DNA of 64,000 nt from Catenulispora acidiphila DSM 44928 (GCF_000024025.1 NC_013131.1:1364001-1428000); one strand, 5' to 3'. Positions 52,818 to 62,230 are shown, counted from the stretch's first letter. Made by a program: numbers and translations. The notes: generated by a model not told the origin, from the letters alone.

Positions 52818-53771
52818 CTAGCGCTGCGCCGGGATCGAAGCCTCGTCGTCCTTCTCCAGCTCCTCCTCGGCCTCCGTCAGCCCGGCCAGGGCGTTGACGT
52901 TCACCGCGCCGCCGGTCAGGGTGGCCAGCATCTCGCGCACGTTGTGCAGCTGGGCGTTGATGCTGTCGCGGCGGTGGGTCAGCGCCGCCAGCTCGCGCTC
53001 GGCCTCGCTGCGGATGCGGTCGGTCTTGCTGCGCGCGTCGGCGATGATGTCGTCGGCCTGGCGCTGCGCGGTCTCGATCGTCGAGCGCGCGCGGCGCTCG
53101 GCGTCGGTGCGCATCTTCTCGGCCTCCAGGCGCAGCTGCTCGGCCCGGTTCTCGATCTCGGCCAGGCGCTTCTCGGCCTTGGCCTGGCGGGCGGCCAGGT
53201 CGCGCTCGGACTGCTCGCGGCGCTTGGCCAGCTTGGTCTCGAAGTCGGTGGCGGCCGCCGCGGCCTTGGCGCGGGTCTCCTCGAAGAGCGCCTCGGCCTC
53301 CTCGCGCTTGGTCGCCGCGTCCTTGGCGGCGGTGGCGCGGACCTGGTTGGCGTCGTCCTTGGCCTTCTCGACGATCCGCACGGCCTCTTCGTCCGCCTTG
53401 GCCTTGCGGTCCTTGGCGTACTGCTCGGCGTCGGTGCGGACCTTCATCGCGGCCTGGTCGGCGAGCTCGCGGTGCGCGTCGGCGGCGCGGCGGGCCTCCT
53501 CGCGCAGGTCCTTGGCCTCCTCCTCGGCCAGGCGCAGGATCTTCTCCACGCGCGCACCGAGACCGGCGTAGCTGGGCTCGCTGTCGGCCAGCTGCGCCTG
53601 CACCGTCTGGTTCTCCAGGTGGAGTTCCTCGATGCGCTTCTCCATGGACGTCGAGCGCGAATGCGCCGCGTCGCGCTCGGCGATCAGCTTGGTGATTCGG
53701 TCGTTGACCTGGACCGGGTCGTACCCGCGGCGCACTTGCTCGAAGCCGTGCGGCGAATGCATGTCGCTCAT
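52818..53771 (-). CDS. filP: FilP, DivIVA-like coiled-coil filament protein
   Basis: 317 residues. A short DivIVA-type N-terminus (MSDMHSPHGFEQVRRGYDPV, QVNDRITKLI) is followed by a near-continuous coiled coil with 11-residue (hendecad) spacing in the middle (AEEEAKDLREEARRAAD, RADAEQYAKDRKAKADEEA) and a short tail with EELEKDDEASIP. FilP forms intermediate-filament-like networks at hyphal tips and binds DivIVA. Length matches the 310-residue S. coelicolor protein. The start at 53771 is preferred to 53792 because AGGGA lies just before it and MSD matches the family start. It lies just downstream of scy, as in Streptomyces. Confidence 0.92.
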   Translation of the reverse strand: MSDMHSPHGFEQVRRGYDPVQVNDRITKLIAERDAAHSRSTSMEKRIEELHLENQTVQAQLADSEPSYAGLGARVEKILRLAEEEAKDLREEARRAADAHRELADQAAMKVRTDAEQYAKDRKAKADEEAVRIVEKAKDDANQVRATAAKDAATKREEAEALFEETRAKAAAAATDFETKLAKRREQSERDLAARQAKAEKRLAEIENRAEQLRLEAEKMRTDAERRARSTIETAQRQADDIIADARSKTDRIRSEAERELAALTHRRDSINAQLHNVREMLATLTGGAVNVNALAGLTEAEEELEKDDEASIPAQR

Positions 53772-54043
53772 GAGATCCCTGTCGCGATTCACTGGCCCGC
53801 GTCGGGCCGGGGGTGAGTGAACAATCTACAAGTGGCGGTGAAGGTGTACCGAAGTGAGGTGGTGTAGGGGAATCCTGGCATGAATCCCGTCTCGCTTCGA
53901 CCTGGTGGAGCGGAATCGAACAAACAGTCCGGTGAAACCCCGCCCTATCGAGTGGTGCTTGACGATCATGTATTCACGGGCCGTGGGCAAGAACCTGCGG
54001 CGCGTCATGGCGGAGCGGCGGCGTCGGAACGCACACGTCAGTC

Positions 54044-57000
54044 TCAGTCCTCCGACGGTGGCCCGACGGGGACGGAGACCGATGTCGCCAGTGCGTCCAG
54101 CACACCGTGCACGCGCGACATCTCGGCCTTGATCTCCTGCTTGCGGACCTCGATCGCCTCGACCTCGCGCTGGGCCTCGGCGCGCAGCTGCTCGGTCTCC
54201 TCCGTCGCCTTGGACACCAGCTGCTCGGCGAGCTCCCGGGCCTCGGCGACCGTATCAGCAGCCTGCTTGCGCGCGGTGGCCAGCGCGGTCTCGGCCTCGG
54301 AGTTCGCCTGCTCCCGGGTCTCCAGCGCCTTCTTGTCGGCGGCTTCCAGCACGCCCTCGGCGGTCCGCCTTATGCGGTCGACGTCCGCCTTGGCCGCCGC
54401 GGTGACGCGCTCGGCGTCGTTCTCGGCGGTGGTGGTGACCCGCGCGGCCTCCTCGCGCGCCGCGGTCAGCATGCGGTCGACCTCGTTCTCGCTGTCGGCG
54501 CGCACCTTGACCGCCTCCGAGCGGGCCATGGCGACCAGCTTGTCGGCGTCGCGGCCCGAGGCCTCCAGCTTGCGGCCGGCCTCCTCGCGGGCGTCGCTGC
54601 GGATCTTGTCCGCGTCCGTGCGCGCCGTCTCGGCCAGGACGGCCGATTCGTGGTGGATCCGCTCGGATTCGGACTTCGCGGCGCTCACCTGGGTGTCCGC
54701 CTTGGTGCGGGCCTCGGCCAGTGTCGCCTCGGCCTCGGCACGCATCGCCGCGGCGTCCCGGCGGGCCTCGGCCCGGACCTGGACCGCCTCCTCGGCGGCC
54801 TCCACCCCGAGCACCGCGGCGGCCGCCTCGGCCTCGCCGCGGATCCGCTCGGCGTCGGCGATCTGGCGGTCGGCGGCGGCCTGCGCCTCGTCCACTATCC
54901 CGGCGACCTCGGCGCGCACCGCCTGGGCGTAGCGCGTGCCCTCCTCGCCGATCTTGCGCGCCTCGGCCTGCGCGGCCTCCAGCGCCTCGGTGGCCGCGGC
55001 TTCGGCGGCCTGCCGGGTCTGCGCGGCATAGGAGTCGGCCTCGGCGCGCGTGAGCTCCGCGGCGCGGTCGGAGTCGGCCTTGGTCTTGCCCGCGTACGCC
55101 TCGGTCTCGGCACGCAGGGCGGCCGCGTAGTCGTCGGCGGTGCCGCGCACGACGTCGCCGGCCCGCTCGGCGTCGGCCTTCGTCTTCGCCGCGTACACGT
55201 CGGCGGCGGCGCGCGTGGTGTGCGAGTACTTCTCCGCCTCGGCCCGCGCTTCCTCGACGGCGCGGTCGGAGTCGGCCTTGGTCTGCGCCGCGTAGGCGTC
55301 GGCCTCGCCGCGCACACCGAGCGAGTAGTTCTCGGTCTCGATCCGCAGGTTCTCGGCGACCTGCTCGGAGTCCGCCTTGGTCTTGGCGGCGTAGGCGTCC
55401 GCCTCGGCGCGCACGCCGTCGGCGAAGCTCTCGGTCTCGGCGCGCAGCTTGTCGGCGGCGTGCTCGGAGTCGGCGCGGGTCTTGGCGGCGTAGCCGTCGG
55501 CCTCGGCGCGCACCCCGGTCGCGTAGTTGTCGGTGTCGGCCTGGAGCTTCTCGGAGGCGAGCTCGGAGTCCGACTTCGTCTTCGCCGCGTAGGCGTCCGC
55601 GTCGGCCCGGGTGTTCTGCGAGTAGGAGTCCGCTTCGCCGCGGGTCTGTGCCGAGTACTGGTCGGCGACCTGCTGCATCTGCTGGGCGTAGCTGTCGGCG
55701 TCCGCGCGGACCTTGCCGGCTTCGGCCTCGACGGTCGCGCGCAGCTGCGCGGCGTAGGTGTCCGCGTCGGTGCGGGTGTTCTCGGAGTAGGCGTTCGCGT
55801 CGCTGCGGGTGTGGTCCGAGTAGGAGTCGGCCTCGCCGCGGGTCTGTGCCGAGTACTGGTCGGCGACCTGCTGCATCTGCTGGGCGTAGCCGTCGGCGTC
55901 CGCGCGGAGCTTGCCGGTGTCGGCGTCCGTCTTCGCGCGGGTCTGCGCGGCGTAGGTGTCAGCGTCCTGCCGTGTGGTGCGCGCGTACTGGTCGGTGTCC
56001 GCGCGCAGCTTGTCGGCTTCGGCGTTGACCGCGTTCCGGGTGTTGTCGGCGTAGACGTCGGACTCGGTGCGGACCTTGGTCGCGTAGGTGTCCGCCTCGC
56101 CGCGGGTGTTCTGCGAGTAGTGGTCGGCCTCCGCGCGCGCCTTGGCGGTCTCGGCCTCGGTGCGGGCCTGCAGCTCCTCGATGCGCGCCTGCGCCCGCTC
56201 GCGCAGCCGCTGGATGTCCTCGCGGGCGCTGTTCTGCATCGCCTCGACACCGGCTTCGGTGTCCACGCGCAGCTGCTCGGCCGCGGTGTGCGCGTCCTCG
56301 TGCGCCTGCTGCGCCGCCGCGTGCAGCTCGCTGGCCTGCGCGTGCAGCGCCTCGATCTGGCCGCGCAGCGGAGCCACGTCCTCCTCGGCGGCCACGCGGG
56401 TCGCCTCGGCGTCGTTCTGCCCCTTGGCGATGAGCTCCTCGACGGACTTGGCGACCTGGTCCAGCCGGACCGCCGCCTGCTCCTCGGCCTCGGCCAGGAT
56501 CCGCGCGGCGTTCCCGGTGACCCGGTCGGCCTCGGTGCGCGCCTCGGTCCGCATCCGCGCGGCGTCGTTCGCCGCCTCCTGGCGGGTCTGCTGCGCGGTC
56601 GCCTCGGACTCGGCGCGCTGCTGCTGCGCGGCGGCCTCGGCCTCGCCGCGCACCCGCATCGCCTCGGCGCTGGACTCCGCGCGGATCCGCTCGGCCTGCG
56701 CGCCGGACTCCATCAGGACGCGGGAGGCCTCGGCGCGCGCGGCGTTCACCGCCGCCTCGGCCTCGGACTTGGCGGTGGCGCGGATCTGCGCGGCGTGGTC
56801 CTGGGCCTGCGCGGCCTGGCCGCCGGCGGCGCTCAACACCCGCTCGGCCTCGGCGTTGGCCGCCTCGCGGGTCTTCTCGGCCTCGGCGCGCGCCGCGGTC
56901 CGCATGTTCTCGGTCTCCATGCGGACGTGCTCGATGGCCTGCGCGGTCTCCATCGCTATCCGGTCGCGGCCGGCCTCGACCTCGCCGCGGGCCGCCTCGA

Positions 57001-57637
57001 TGATCCGCCCGCGGTGCGCCTCGGTGTCCGAGCGGACCTTCTCGGCCCACGCGGCCATCTCGTTGACCTGAGCCTCGGCCTGCTGGCGCTTCTCGGTCAG
57101 CTCGCGGTCCAGCGACTGCCGGCGGTTGCCGACCTCGGTGTGCCACTCGGCTTCCAGCTCCGCGGAGCGGTGCGCGGCCTCCTCCAGCAGGCGCGCGGTC
57201 TTCGCGCGGGACTCGCGCAGCTCGCGCTCGGCGGCGGCGCGGACCTGGTCGGCCTGGATCTGGGCGTTGCGGAGCATCTGCTCCACCTGCCCGGAGATGT
57301 TGTCGAAGCGGGGCTGGGCGGCCAGGCGGCGCTGCTCGTGGAGCTTGGAGCGCAGCACCTCGATCTGGTAGCGCAGATCCTCGGTGTCGGTCAGCGCCTC
57401 GTCGCGGGCGGTGCGGAGCTTGTCGAGCTCCTTCTCCATCTCCGAGAACGTGGCTTCGACGTCGTGCTTGTCGTAACCGCCGGGTTCGTCCTCGTAGGAC
57501 TCATAGGGCGCGCGTGATCGCGGCGGGTAACCGCCGGGCTGCGCGGAGTTGGCGCCGCGTCGCGCGTGGGATCCGCGATCGCCGGCACGATCGCCGTAGC
57601 GATCGGTGCTGCGTTCGTCGAGCCGCCCTGGTCCCAT
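54044..57637 (-). CDS. scy: Scy, polar-growth coiled-coil scaffold protein
   Basis: 1197 residues. A Gly/Arg-rich N-terminus (1-60) is followed by the Scy-specific segment FSEMEKELDKLRTARDEALT, RYQIEVLRSKLHEQRR and a coiled coil running to the end with 11-residue periodicity. Residues about 560-960 are built from 33-residue units (three hendecads) such as AYAAKTKADSEQVAENLR; at least six tandem units are visible. Scy recruits DivIVA and FilP to build the tip-organising centre. The ATG at 57637 (MGPGRLDERS) is chosen: the frame extends upstream through a Pro-rich non-conserved stretch without homology. The 251 bp between scy and filP holds no gene. Confidence 0.92.
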   Translation of the reverse strand: MGPGRLDERSTDRYGDRAGDRGSHARRGANSAQPGGYPPRSRAPYESYEDEPGGYDKHDVEATFSEMEKELDKLRTARDEALTDTEDLRYQIEVLRSKLHEQRRLAAQPRFDNISGQVEQMLRNAQIQADQVRAAAERELRESRAKTARLLEEAAHRSAELEAEWHTEVGNRRQSLDRELTEKRQQAEAQVNEMAAWAEKVRSDTEAHRGRIIEAARGEVEAGRDRIAMETAQAIEHVRMETENMRTAARAEAEKTREAANAEAERVLSAAGGQAAQAQDHAAQIRATAKSEAEAAVNAARAEASRVLMESGAQAERIRAESSAEAMRVRGEAEAAAQQQRAESEATAQQTRQEAANDAARMRTEARTEADRVTGNAARILAEAEEQAAVRLDQVAKSVEELIAKGQNDAEATRVAAEEDVAPLRGQIEALHAQASELHAAAQQAHEDAHTAAEQLRVDTEAGVEAMQNSAREDIQRLRERAQARIEELQARTEAETAKARAEADHYSQNTRGEADTYATKVRTESDVYADNTRNAVNAEADKLRADTDQYARTTRQDADTYAAQTRAKTDADTGKLRADADGYAQQMQQVADQYSAQTRGEADSYSDHTRSDANAYSENTRTDADTYAAQLRATVEAEAGKVRADADSYAQQMQQVADQYSAQTRGEADSYSQNTRADADAYAAKTKSDSELASEKLQADTDNYATGVRAEADGYAAKTRADSEHAADKLRAETESFADGVRAEADAYAAKTKADSEQVAENLRIETENYSLGVRGEADAYAAQTKADSDRAVEEARAEAEKYSHTTRAAADVYAAKTKADAERAGDVVRGTADDYAAALRAETEAYAGKTKADSDRAAELTRAEADSYAAQTRQAAEAAATEALEAAQAEARKIGEEGTRYAQAVRAEVAGIVDEAQAAADRQIADAERIRGEAEAAAAVLGVEAAEEAVQVRAEARRDAAAMRAEAEATLAEARTKADTQVSAAKSESERIHHESAVLAETARTDADKIRSDAREEAGRKLEASGRDADKLVAMARSEAVKVRADSENEVDRMLTAAREEAARVTTTAENDAERVTAAAKADVDRIRRTAEGVLEAADKKALETREQANSEAETALATARKQAADTVAEARELAEQLVSKATEETEQLRAEAQREVEAIEVRKQEIKAEMSRVHGVLDALATSVSVPVGPPSED
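55635..55889 (-). repeat. Exact 57-bp direct repeat, 198 bp apart, inside scy
   Basis: 55635-55691 and 55833-55889 are identical. The shift is 66 codons, i.e. six hendecads, so recombination between them would add or remove an in-frame coiled-coil block (protein sequence around YAQQMQQVADQYSAQTRGEA). The surrounding repeats are only similar, not identical, so this duplication is recent or conserved by gene conversion. Confidence 0.9.
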
Positions 57638-57850
57638 GACAGTGAATCGTGTCAGATTTCCGGCCGGATGACACCTAGTCGGGCCGGGGAATGAATAGAG
57701 GCTTGGGATATTACCAGGCCGAACTCGCAGGCCCGGAGCCTTCGGGGGCGGCCGGGAATCAGAGCCTTGTGGAAGGTGTGCAGGCCGCGGCCGTGCGCTC
57801 GCGCTGAGTGTTCCGTTCGTCACAGCCGGTGGCGGGCGGAAATTCGAAAA

Positions 57851-57883
57851 GCCGAGCGAAGGCGCATTTCGCCTCCGCCCGGC
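57851..57883 (-). terminator. Intrinsic terminator after ccr
   Basis: 14-bp stem with two G-T pairs on the reverse strand (GCCGGGCGGAGGCG ... CGCCTTCGCTCGGC) followed by TTTTCG, 22 bp past the ccr stop. It lies in the gap before scy (57638-57905), which has no other feature. Confidence 0.75.
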
Positions 57884-57905
57884 CTGCCGATCACAGCGAG
57901 CGGGT

Positions 57906-59273
57906 TCAGACGTCGCGGAACCGGTTGATCGCGGGGAGCAACCGCTCGCGCTTGCCCGCGTCGCGCACGCCGAGGCCTTCCTCCGGCGCCAGGCACAGCA
58001 CGCCGACCTTACCCTGGTGCAGGTTCCGGTGGACGTCGTACGCGGCCTGTCCGGTGTCCTCCAGCGCGTAGGACCTCGACAGCGTGGGGTGGATCATCCC
58101 CTTGTCGATGAGGCGGTTGGCCTCCCACGCCTCGCGGTAGTTCGCGAAGTGCGAGCCGATGATGCTCTTGAGGTTCATCCACAGATAGCGGTTGTCGTAG
58201 CTGTGCTGGAAGCCCGACGTGGACGCGCAGGTGACGATCTTCCCGCCGCGCTTGGCGACGTAGACGCTGGCGCCGAAGGTCTCCCGGCCCGGGTGCTCGA
58301 AGACGATGTCCGGGTCCTCGCCGCCGGTCAGTTCCCTGATGCGGGCGCCGAAGCGCTGCCACTCCTTGGGATCCTGCTCGGTCTCCGACTTCCAGAACTT
58401 GTAGCCCTCCGCGGCGCGGTCGATGATGAGGTCCGCGCCCATCGCCCGGCAGATCTGCGCCTTGTCCGGCGAGGAGACCACGCACACCGGGATCGCGCCG
58501 CCGTTGAGCGCCATCTGCGTGGCGTAGCTGCCCAGGCCGCCGGAGGCGCCCCAGATCAGCACCACGTCGCCCTGCTTCATCGCCGCGCCGTTCTTGGAGA
58601 CCAGCTGGCGGTAGGCGGTGGAGTTGACCAGTCCCGGGGAGGCGGCCTCCTCCCAGGTCAGGTGGGCCGGCTTGGGCATCAGCTGGTTGGTCTTGACCAG
58701 CGCCAGGTGCGCCAGCCCGCCGAAGTTGGTCTCGAAGCCCCAGATCCGCTGCTGCGGGTCGAGCATGGTGTCGTCGTGGCCCTCGGCGTCCTCGAGCTCC
58801 ACGCTCAGGCAGTGCGCGACCACCTCGTCGCCCGGCTTCCACTTGTTGACGCCGGGACCGGTGCGCAGCACCACGCCGGCCAGGTCCGAGCCGATGACGT
58901 GGTAGGGCAGATCGTGGCGGCGGGTGAGTTCGGACACCTTGCCGTAGCGCTTGAGGAAACTGAAGGTGCTGACCGGCTCGAAGATCGAGGTCCACACCGA
59001 GTTGTAGTTGATGGCGCTGGCCATCACCGCGACGATCGCCTCGCCCGGACCCAGCTCCGGCGTCGCCACGTCCTCCACGTGGAGCGAGCGCCGGGGGTCC
59101 TTGTCCCGGCTGTCCAGACCCGCGAACATCTCGGCCTCGTCGGCGTGGACGGTGACCGCGCGGTAGGAGTCGGGAAGCTTCAGATGCGCGAAGTCCTCGG
59201 CGGGGGTGTCCCCGGCCTGGATCGCCGCGAGGATCTGCGTCATCTCGTGCTGCATCGCTGTCTCTGGCTGCAT
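57906..59273 (-). CDS. ccr: Crotonyl-CoA carboxylase/reductase
   Basis: 455 residues of the MDR/zinc-less alcohol dehydrogenase fold. It reductively carboxylates crotonyl-CoA to ethylmalonyl-CoA with NADPH and CO2. Signature blocks include INYNSVWTSIFEP (CO2-site Asn), RIWGFETNFGGLAHLAL (Phe-Glu pair), VLIWGASGGLGSYATQMAL (NADPH site), EHPGRETFGASV and SHFANYREAWEANRL (His). All four CO2-site residues described for Ccr are visible. The start at 59273 follows TTGGAGG. Product is passed to the mutase of meaA at 19.6 kb; the two genes are 36 kb apart here although adjacent in some relatives. Confidence 0.95.
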   Translation of the reverse strand: MQPETAMQHEMTQILAAIQAGDTPAEDFAHLKLPDSYRAVTVHADEAEMFAGLDSRDKDPRRSLHVEDVATPELGPGEAIVAVMASAINYNSVWTSIFEPVSTFSFLKRYGKVSELTRRHDLPYHVIGSDLAGVVLRTGPGVNKWKPGDEVVAHCLSVELEDAEGHDDTMLDPQQRIWGFETNFGGLAHLALVKTNQLMPKPAHLTWEEAASPGLVNSTAYRQLVSKNGAAMKQGDVVLIWGASGGLGSYATQMALNGGAIPVCVVSSPDKAQICRAMGADLIIDRAAEGYKFWKSETEQDPKEWQRFGARIRELTGGEDPDIVFEHPGRETFGASVYVAKRGGKIVTCASTSGFQHSYDNRYLWMNLKSIIGSHFANYREAWEANRLIDKGMIHPTLSRSYALEDTGQAAYDVHRNLHQGKVGVLCLAPEEGLGVRDAGKRERLLPAINRFRDV

Positions 59274-59442
59274 CGTCGGCCTCCAAGGGTCGGCGGCGTC
59301 GCGGGCCGGTGCTTGCCGTCTGTGAGGGCAGTACGGCAGTCGGCCCTGGGAGTGAGGGCGGAAGAGCTACTCATTGGTAACTATGGCGCTCCGTCCCCAC
59401 CCTGGCTAGGTGGGCCTTGTCACAGATTCCGAGGTGTCCCTA

Positions 59443-60252
59443 TCAGCCTGCAACATCTTGACGGGACAGGCGACGTGAGTGATACCGGTGCGCTGTGGCG
59501 TAACCCAGGGCCGCATAGAGCGCAAGCGCGGGAGCGTTCTCTTCGTCGACTTCCAGGTAGGTGTTCTCGGCGCCGTGCTCGGCGGCCGACGCCAACAGAT
59601 CCCGCATCACGATCCGGGCCAGTCCGCGCCGCCGCGCGTGGTCGGCGGTGGCCAGTCCGGCGATCCCGGCATAGCCGGTTCCGGTGTCAATGGCGAGGCG
59701 GCCGACACAGAGGGCATCTCCGTTGTCGGCACGCACCACTGCGAAGGCGATCAGGGCGTCGCCTGAGGTGAGGATGGTCCTGAACTCCGGGATGCCGTAG
59801 CCGCGGCGGTAGACGGTGAAGTAGTCCTCGGGGAGTTCCGGAGTGATGCTCGCTACACGGAGCGGGTCCGTGGAACTCCTAAGGATTTCCAACACAGGGC
59901 TCAACGGAGCGGACTGACGCAGTGCCGGGCGGTGGGTTTCCCAGTGACCGAGTCCAGCGATCGCTTCGTCGAGAGGACTGCCGTCGATGGTTTGTATCTG
60001 TGCGGGCAGATTGCGCTCTGCGTACCATTCGCCGACTGCATGCAGAGTCTGGCTGAGCGGCATTCCGGAATCCCCTATAGGGAGCGCGGAGTTGGCGCGC
60101 GCAGTATGGCCGCCGGAGGCACGCAGATCCCAGTCGCCTATATAAGCGCGTTCTGTGAAGCCCCATCCTGTAGCGGCAATCGCCTGAAGGCCCACCCGTC
60201 TCCCACCACCGCCCGTTATGGTGTCGCTTCGCGACTCTGGTTCGATAGCCAT
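59443..60252 (-). CDS. GNAT-family N-acetyltransferase
   Basis: 269 residues. The N-terminal half opens with GWGFTERAYIGDWDLRASGG, HTARANSALPIGD and matches a two-part GNAT family. The C-terminal GNAT core has AIDTGTGYAGIAGLATADHA, RRRGLARIVMRDLLASAAEH (acetyl-CoA pyrophosphate loop) and LEVDEENAPALALYAALGY. Substrate unknown. Start is uncertain: ATG 60252 has no ribosome site, while GTG 60195 follows GGGAG and keeps all recognisable sequence. Codons 4-20 of the long form derive from a dispersed repeat (60190-60246). The gene lies 27 bp after the response-regulator gene in the same direction. Confidence 0.85.
   Translation of the reverse strand: MAIEPESRSDTITGGGGRRVGLQAIAATGWGFTERAYIGDWDLRASGGHTARANSALPIGDSGMPLSQTLHAVGEWYAERNLPAQIQTIDGSPLDEAIAGLGHWETHRPALRQSAPLSPVLEILRSSTDPLRVASITPELPEDYFTVYRRGYGIPEFRTILTSGDALIAFAVVRADNGDALCVGRLAIDTGTGYAGIAGLATADHARRRGLARIVMRDLLASAAEHGAENTYLEVDEENAPALALYAALGYATAHRYHSRRLSRQDVAG
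60190..60246. repeat. 57-nt dispersed repeat with small hairpin, copy 2
   Basis: The 29-base core at 60190-60218 is identical to 42385-42413. The stem-loop GTCGC-TTC-GCGAC (60223-60235) sits at the same offset as AACGC-TGC-GCGTT in copy 1, with two compensatory base-pair changes, followed by GTTCGAT. It overlaps the proposed start of the acetyltransferase gene. Confidence 0.75.
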
Positions 60253-60279
60253 GCGCGGAGGCTAGTAGGACGCGCTCCG

Positions 60280-60921
60280 TTACGCAGCCAGGTATCGCAA
60301 TACGGCCAGCACGCGACGATGCCCCAGGTCATCGGGCTGGAGGTCGAGCTTCATGAAGATGTTGTTGATGTGCTTGCCGACCGCGCTCTCGCTGACCGCG
60401 AGCACATCGGCGATCGCGCCGTTCGCCCGGCCCTCGGCCATCAGCGCCAGGACGTCGCGCTCGCGCGGGGTCAGGCGGTCCAGGGGATCGGCGGGACGGC
60501 GGACCAGGAGTTGTGCGACGACTTCGGGGTCCAGCGCCGTGCCGCCGGCCGCGACGCGTTCCAGGGACTCGATGAAGGAGTCGATGTCGGCGACGCGGTC
60601 CTTGAGCAGATAGCCGACGCGTGTGGTGTCGCGGGCGAGCAGGTCGGTCGCGTAGCGCTCCTCGACGAACTGGGACAGCACCAGGACCGCGGTGGCCGGG
60701 AAGCGTTCGCGGATCTGGACCGCGGCGACGATGCCCTCGTCCTTGAACGTCGGGGGCATGCGGACGTCGACCACGACCGCGTCGGGGCGGTGCGTCGCCA
60801 CGGCGGCCAGCAGCGAGGCGCCGTCCCCGGTCTCGGCGACCACTTCGTGCCCGGAGATCTCCAGGACCCGGACCACCCCCGCGCGGATGAGGACGGAGTC
60901 GTCGGCGATCACCACGCGCAT
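60280..60921 (-). CDS. NarL/LuxR-family response regulator
   Basis: 213 residues. Receiver domain 1-120 with acidic pocket D7-D8, phospho-acceptor D52 (VVVDVRMPP) and the conserved Lys in GYLLKDRV; a LuxR-type helix-turn-helix 145-205 (LTPRERDVLALMAEGRANGA, AVGKHINNIFMKL). Partner of the histidine kinase encoded 49 bp upstream. Target genes unknown. The start at 60921 gives the standard MRVVIADDS opening. Confidence 0.93.
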   Translation of the reverse strand: MRVVIADDSVLIRAGVVRVLEISGHEVVAETGDGASLLAAVATHRPDAVVVDVRMPPTFKDEGIVAAVQIRERFPATAVLVLSQFVEERYATDLLARDTTRVGYLLKDRVADIDSFIESLERVAAGGTALDPEVVAQLLVRRPADPLDRLTPRERDVLALMAEGRANGAIADVLAVSESAVGKHINNIFMKLDLQPDDLGHRRVLAVLRYLAA

Positions 60922-60970
60922 GGATTCCCCCGGCAGTCGTCTGTGGAGATGTGGGTAGGCGCTCGAAGGA

Positions 60971-62230
60971 TCACACCCCGCAGGGCAGTTCGGCGGTCAG
61001 CACCGTGGGACCGCCGCTCGGCGATGTTAGCCGCAGCAGCCCGTCCACCGAAGCGACCCGCTGAGCCAGCCCGGTCAGCCCGGTGCCGCCGTGGGCGTCC
61101 GCGCCGCCGACGCCGTCGTCGCTGACGCGGATCAGCAGCCTGCCGTCGTCGCGGGTGACGTCCACGGTCGCCTGCTTGGCGCGGGAGTGCTTGACCACGT
61201 TCGCCAGCGCCTCGGAGACGACGAAGTAGGCGACGGTCTCCACCGACGCGCTCAGCGGTCCGGTGGTGCCGACGGTCAGGCGCACCGGGACCGCCGAGCG
61301 CGCCGCGACGCCGGAGAGCGCGGCGTCCAGGCCGCGGTCGTCCAGGACCGCCGGATGCATGCCGCGCACCAGGTCGCGGATCTCCGCCATCGCGTCCTTG
61401 ACCTGTTCGTGCGCGTCGATGATGACGGACATCGCCTCGGGCGGGACGTCCTTGAGCGTCTTGCGGGCGATGCCCAGATGCACCGCCAGGGACATCAGGC
61501 GCTGCTGCGCGCCGTCGTGCAGATCGCGCTCGATGCGGCGGCGTTCGGTGTCGGCGGCCTCGACCGCGGCGGCGCGGCTGTCGGACAGCGTCTGCACCCG
61601 GTGCGCCAGCACGATCGTCTCGCTCGGGCCGAGCAGCCGCCGGGCGGCGCCGAGGTCGGCGTCGGCGAGCACGCGGAGCAGGCGCGGTCCGGAGTAGGTG
61701 ACGGTGCCGGCGAGCAGGATGTAAGCGCACTGGCCCCAGAACTTCGAGCTGACTCCGTGCCCGGGGTCCAGCAGGCCCAGCGCGTGCGCGGGAAGCCTGG
61801 CCGCCACCACGATCGCGAGCAGGTCCATGAACGCCAGGGCCACGACCGCGATCCCGATCAGCGGTCCGGCGATCAGGTGGTAGAGCGCCTGCCGCCACAG
61901 CGCCTCGGACCGCAGCGCCTGCCGGAGCTGCCCGCGGTACAGCCGCGGCGTGTCGATCTCGAGGATCTCCGTGCTCCGGAAGGTGCGGAAGCGGATGCGG
62001 TGCCAGCGCGTGAGGAACGGCGCCAGCGTGAGCACCGCGGCGAGCACGATCACCACCGAGACCCCGAAGCGGAGGACGCCGGGGTCCTCGGCCTGCAGGA
62101 GCAGATAGGCCGGCTGGCTCCAGACCAGCAGGACCATCATCGCCGCGGCCCACAGCGGCAGCCCGGTGACCAGGAACAGGGCGTCCCCGCCGGCCTGGCT
62201 CCAGCGCGCCCGCAGGATCTCTCGCGTCAT
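60971..62230 (-). CDS. Sensor histidine kinase (HisKA_3) with membrane sensor domain
   Basis: 419 residues. An N-terminal putative sensor region has four membrane helices in pairs (about 20-70 and 110-165), then a LuxR-type HisKA_3 helix RRIERDLHDGAQQRLMSLAV with H238 as phosphorylation site, and a GHKL ATPase (EALANVVKHSRAKQATVDV; GGTGLTGLAQRV). ATG 62230 is chosen because the upstream open frame has no homology; AAGG lies eight bases before. It is transcribed with the response regulator that follows. The input signal is unknown. Confidence 0.93.
   Translation of the reverse strand: MTREILRARWSQAGGDALFLVTGLPLWAAAMMVLLVWSQPAYLLLQAEDPGVLRFGVSVVIVLAAVLTLAPFLTRWHRIRFRTFRSTEILEIDTPRLYRGQLRQALRSEALWRQALYHLIAGPLIGIAVVALAFMDLLAIVVAARLPAHALGLLDPGHGVSSKFWGQCAYILLAGTVTYSGPRLLRVLADADLGAARRLLGPSETIVLAHRVQTLSDSRAAAVEAADTERRRIERDLHDGAQQRLMSLAVHLGIARKTLKDVPPEAMSVIIDAHEQVKDAMAEIRDLVRGMHPAVLDDRGLDAALSGVAARSAVPVRLTVGTTGPLSASVETVAYFVVSEALANVVKHSRAKQATVDVTRDDGRLLIRVSDDGVGGADAHGGTGLTGLAQRVASVDGLLRLTSPSGGPTVLTAELPCGV

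Noticed and set aside
54107-57517. An 1136-codon open frame antisense to scy
   Set aside because: Same shadow effect: biased Leu/Gly/Arg composition and no domain. The reverse strand carries Scy.
60220-60250. A tRNA or tRNA fragment suggested by a GGTTCGAT T-loop-like string after a small stem
   Set aside because: No acceptor stem, D arm or anticodon arm can be formed around it; the matching copy at 42418 also lacks them.
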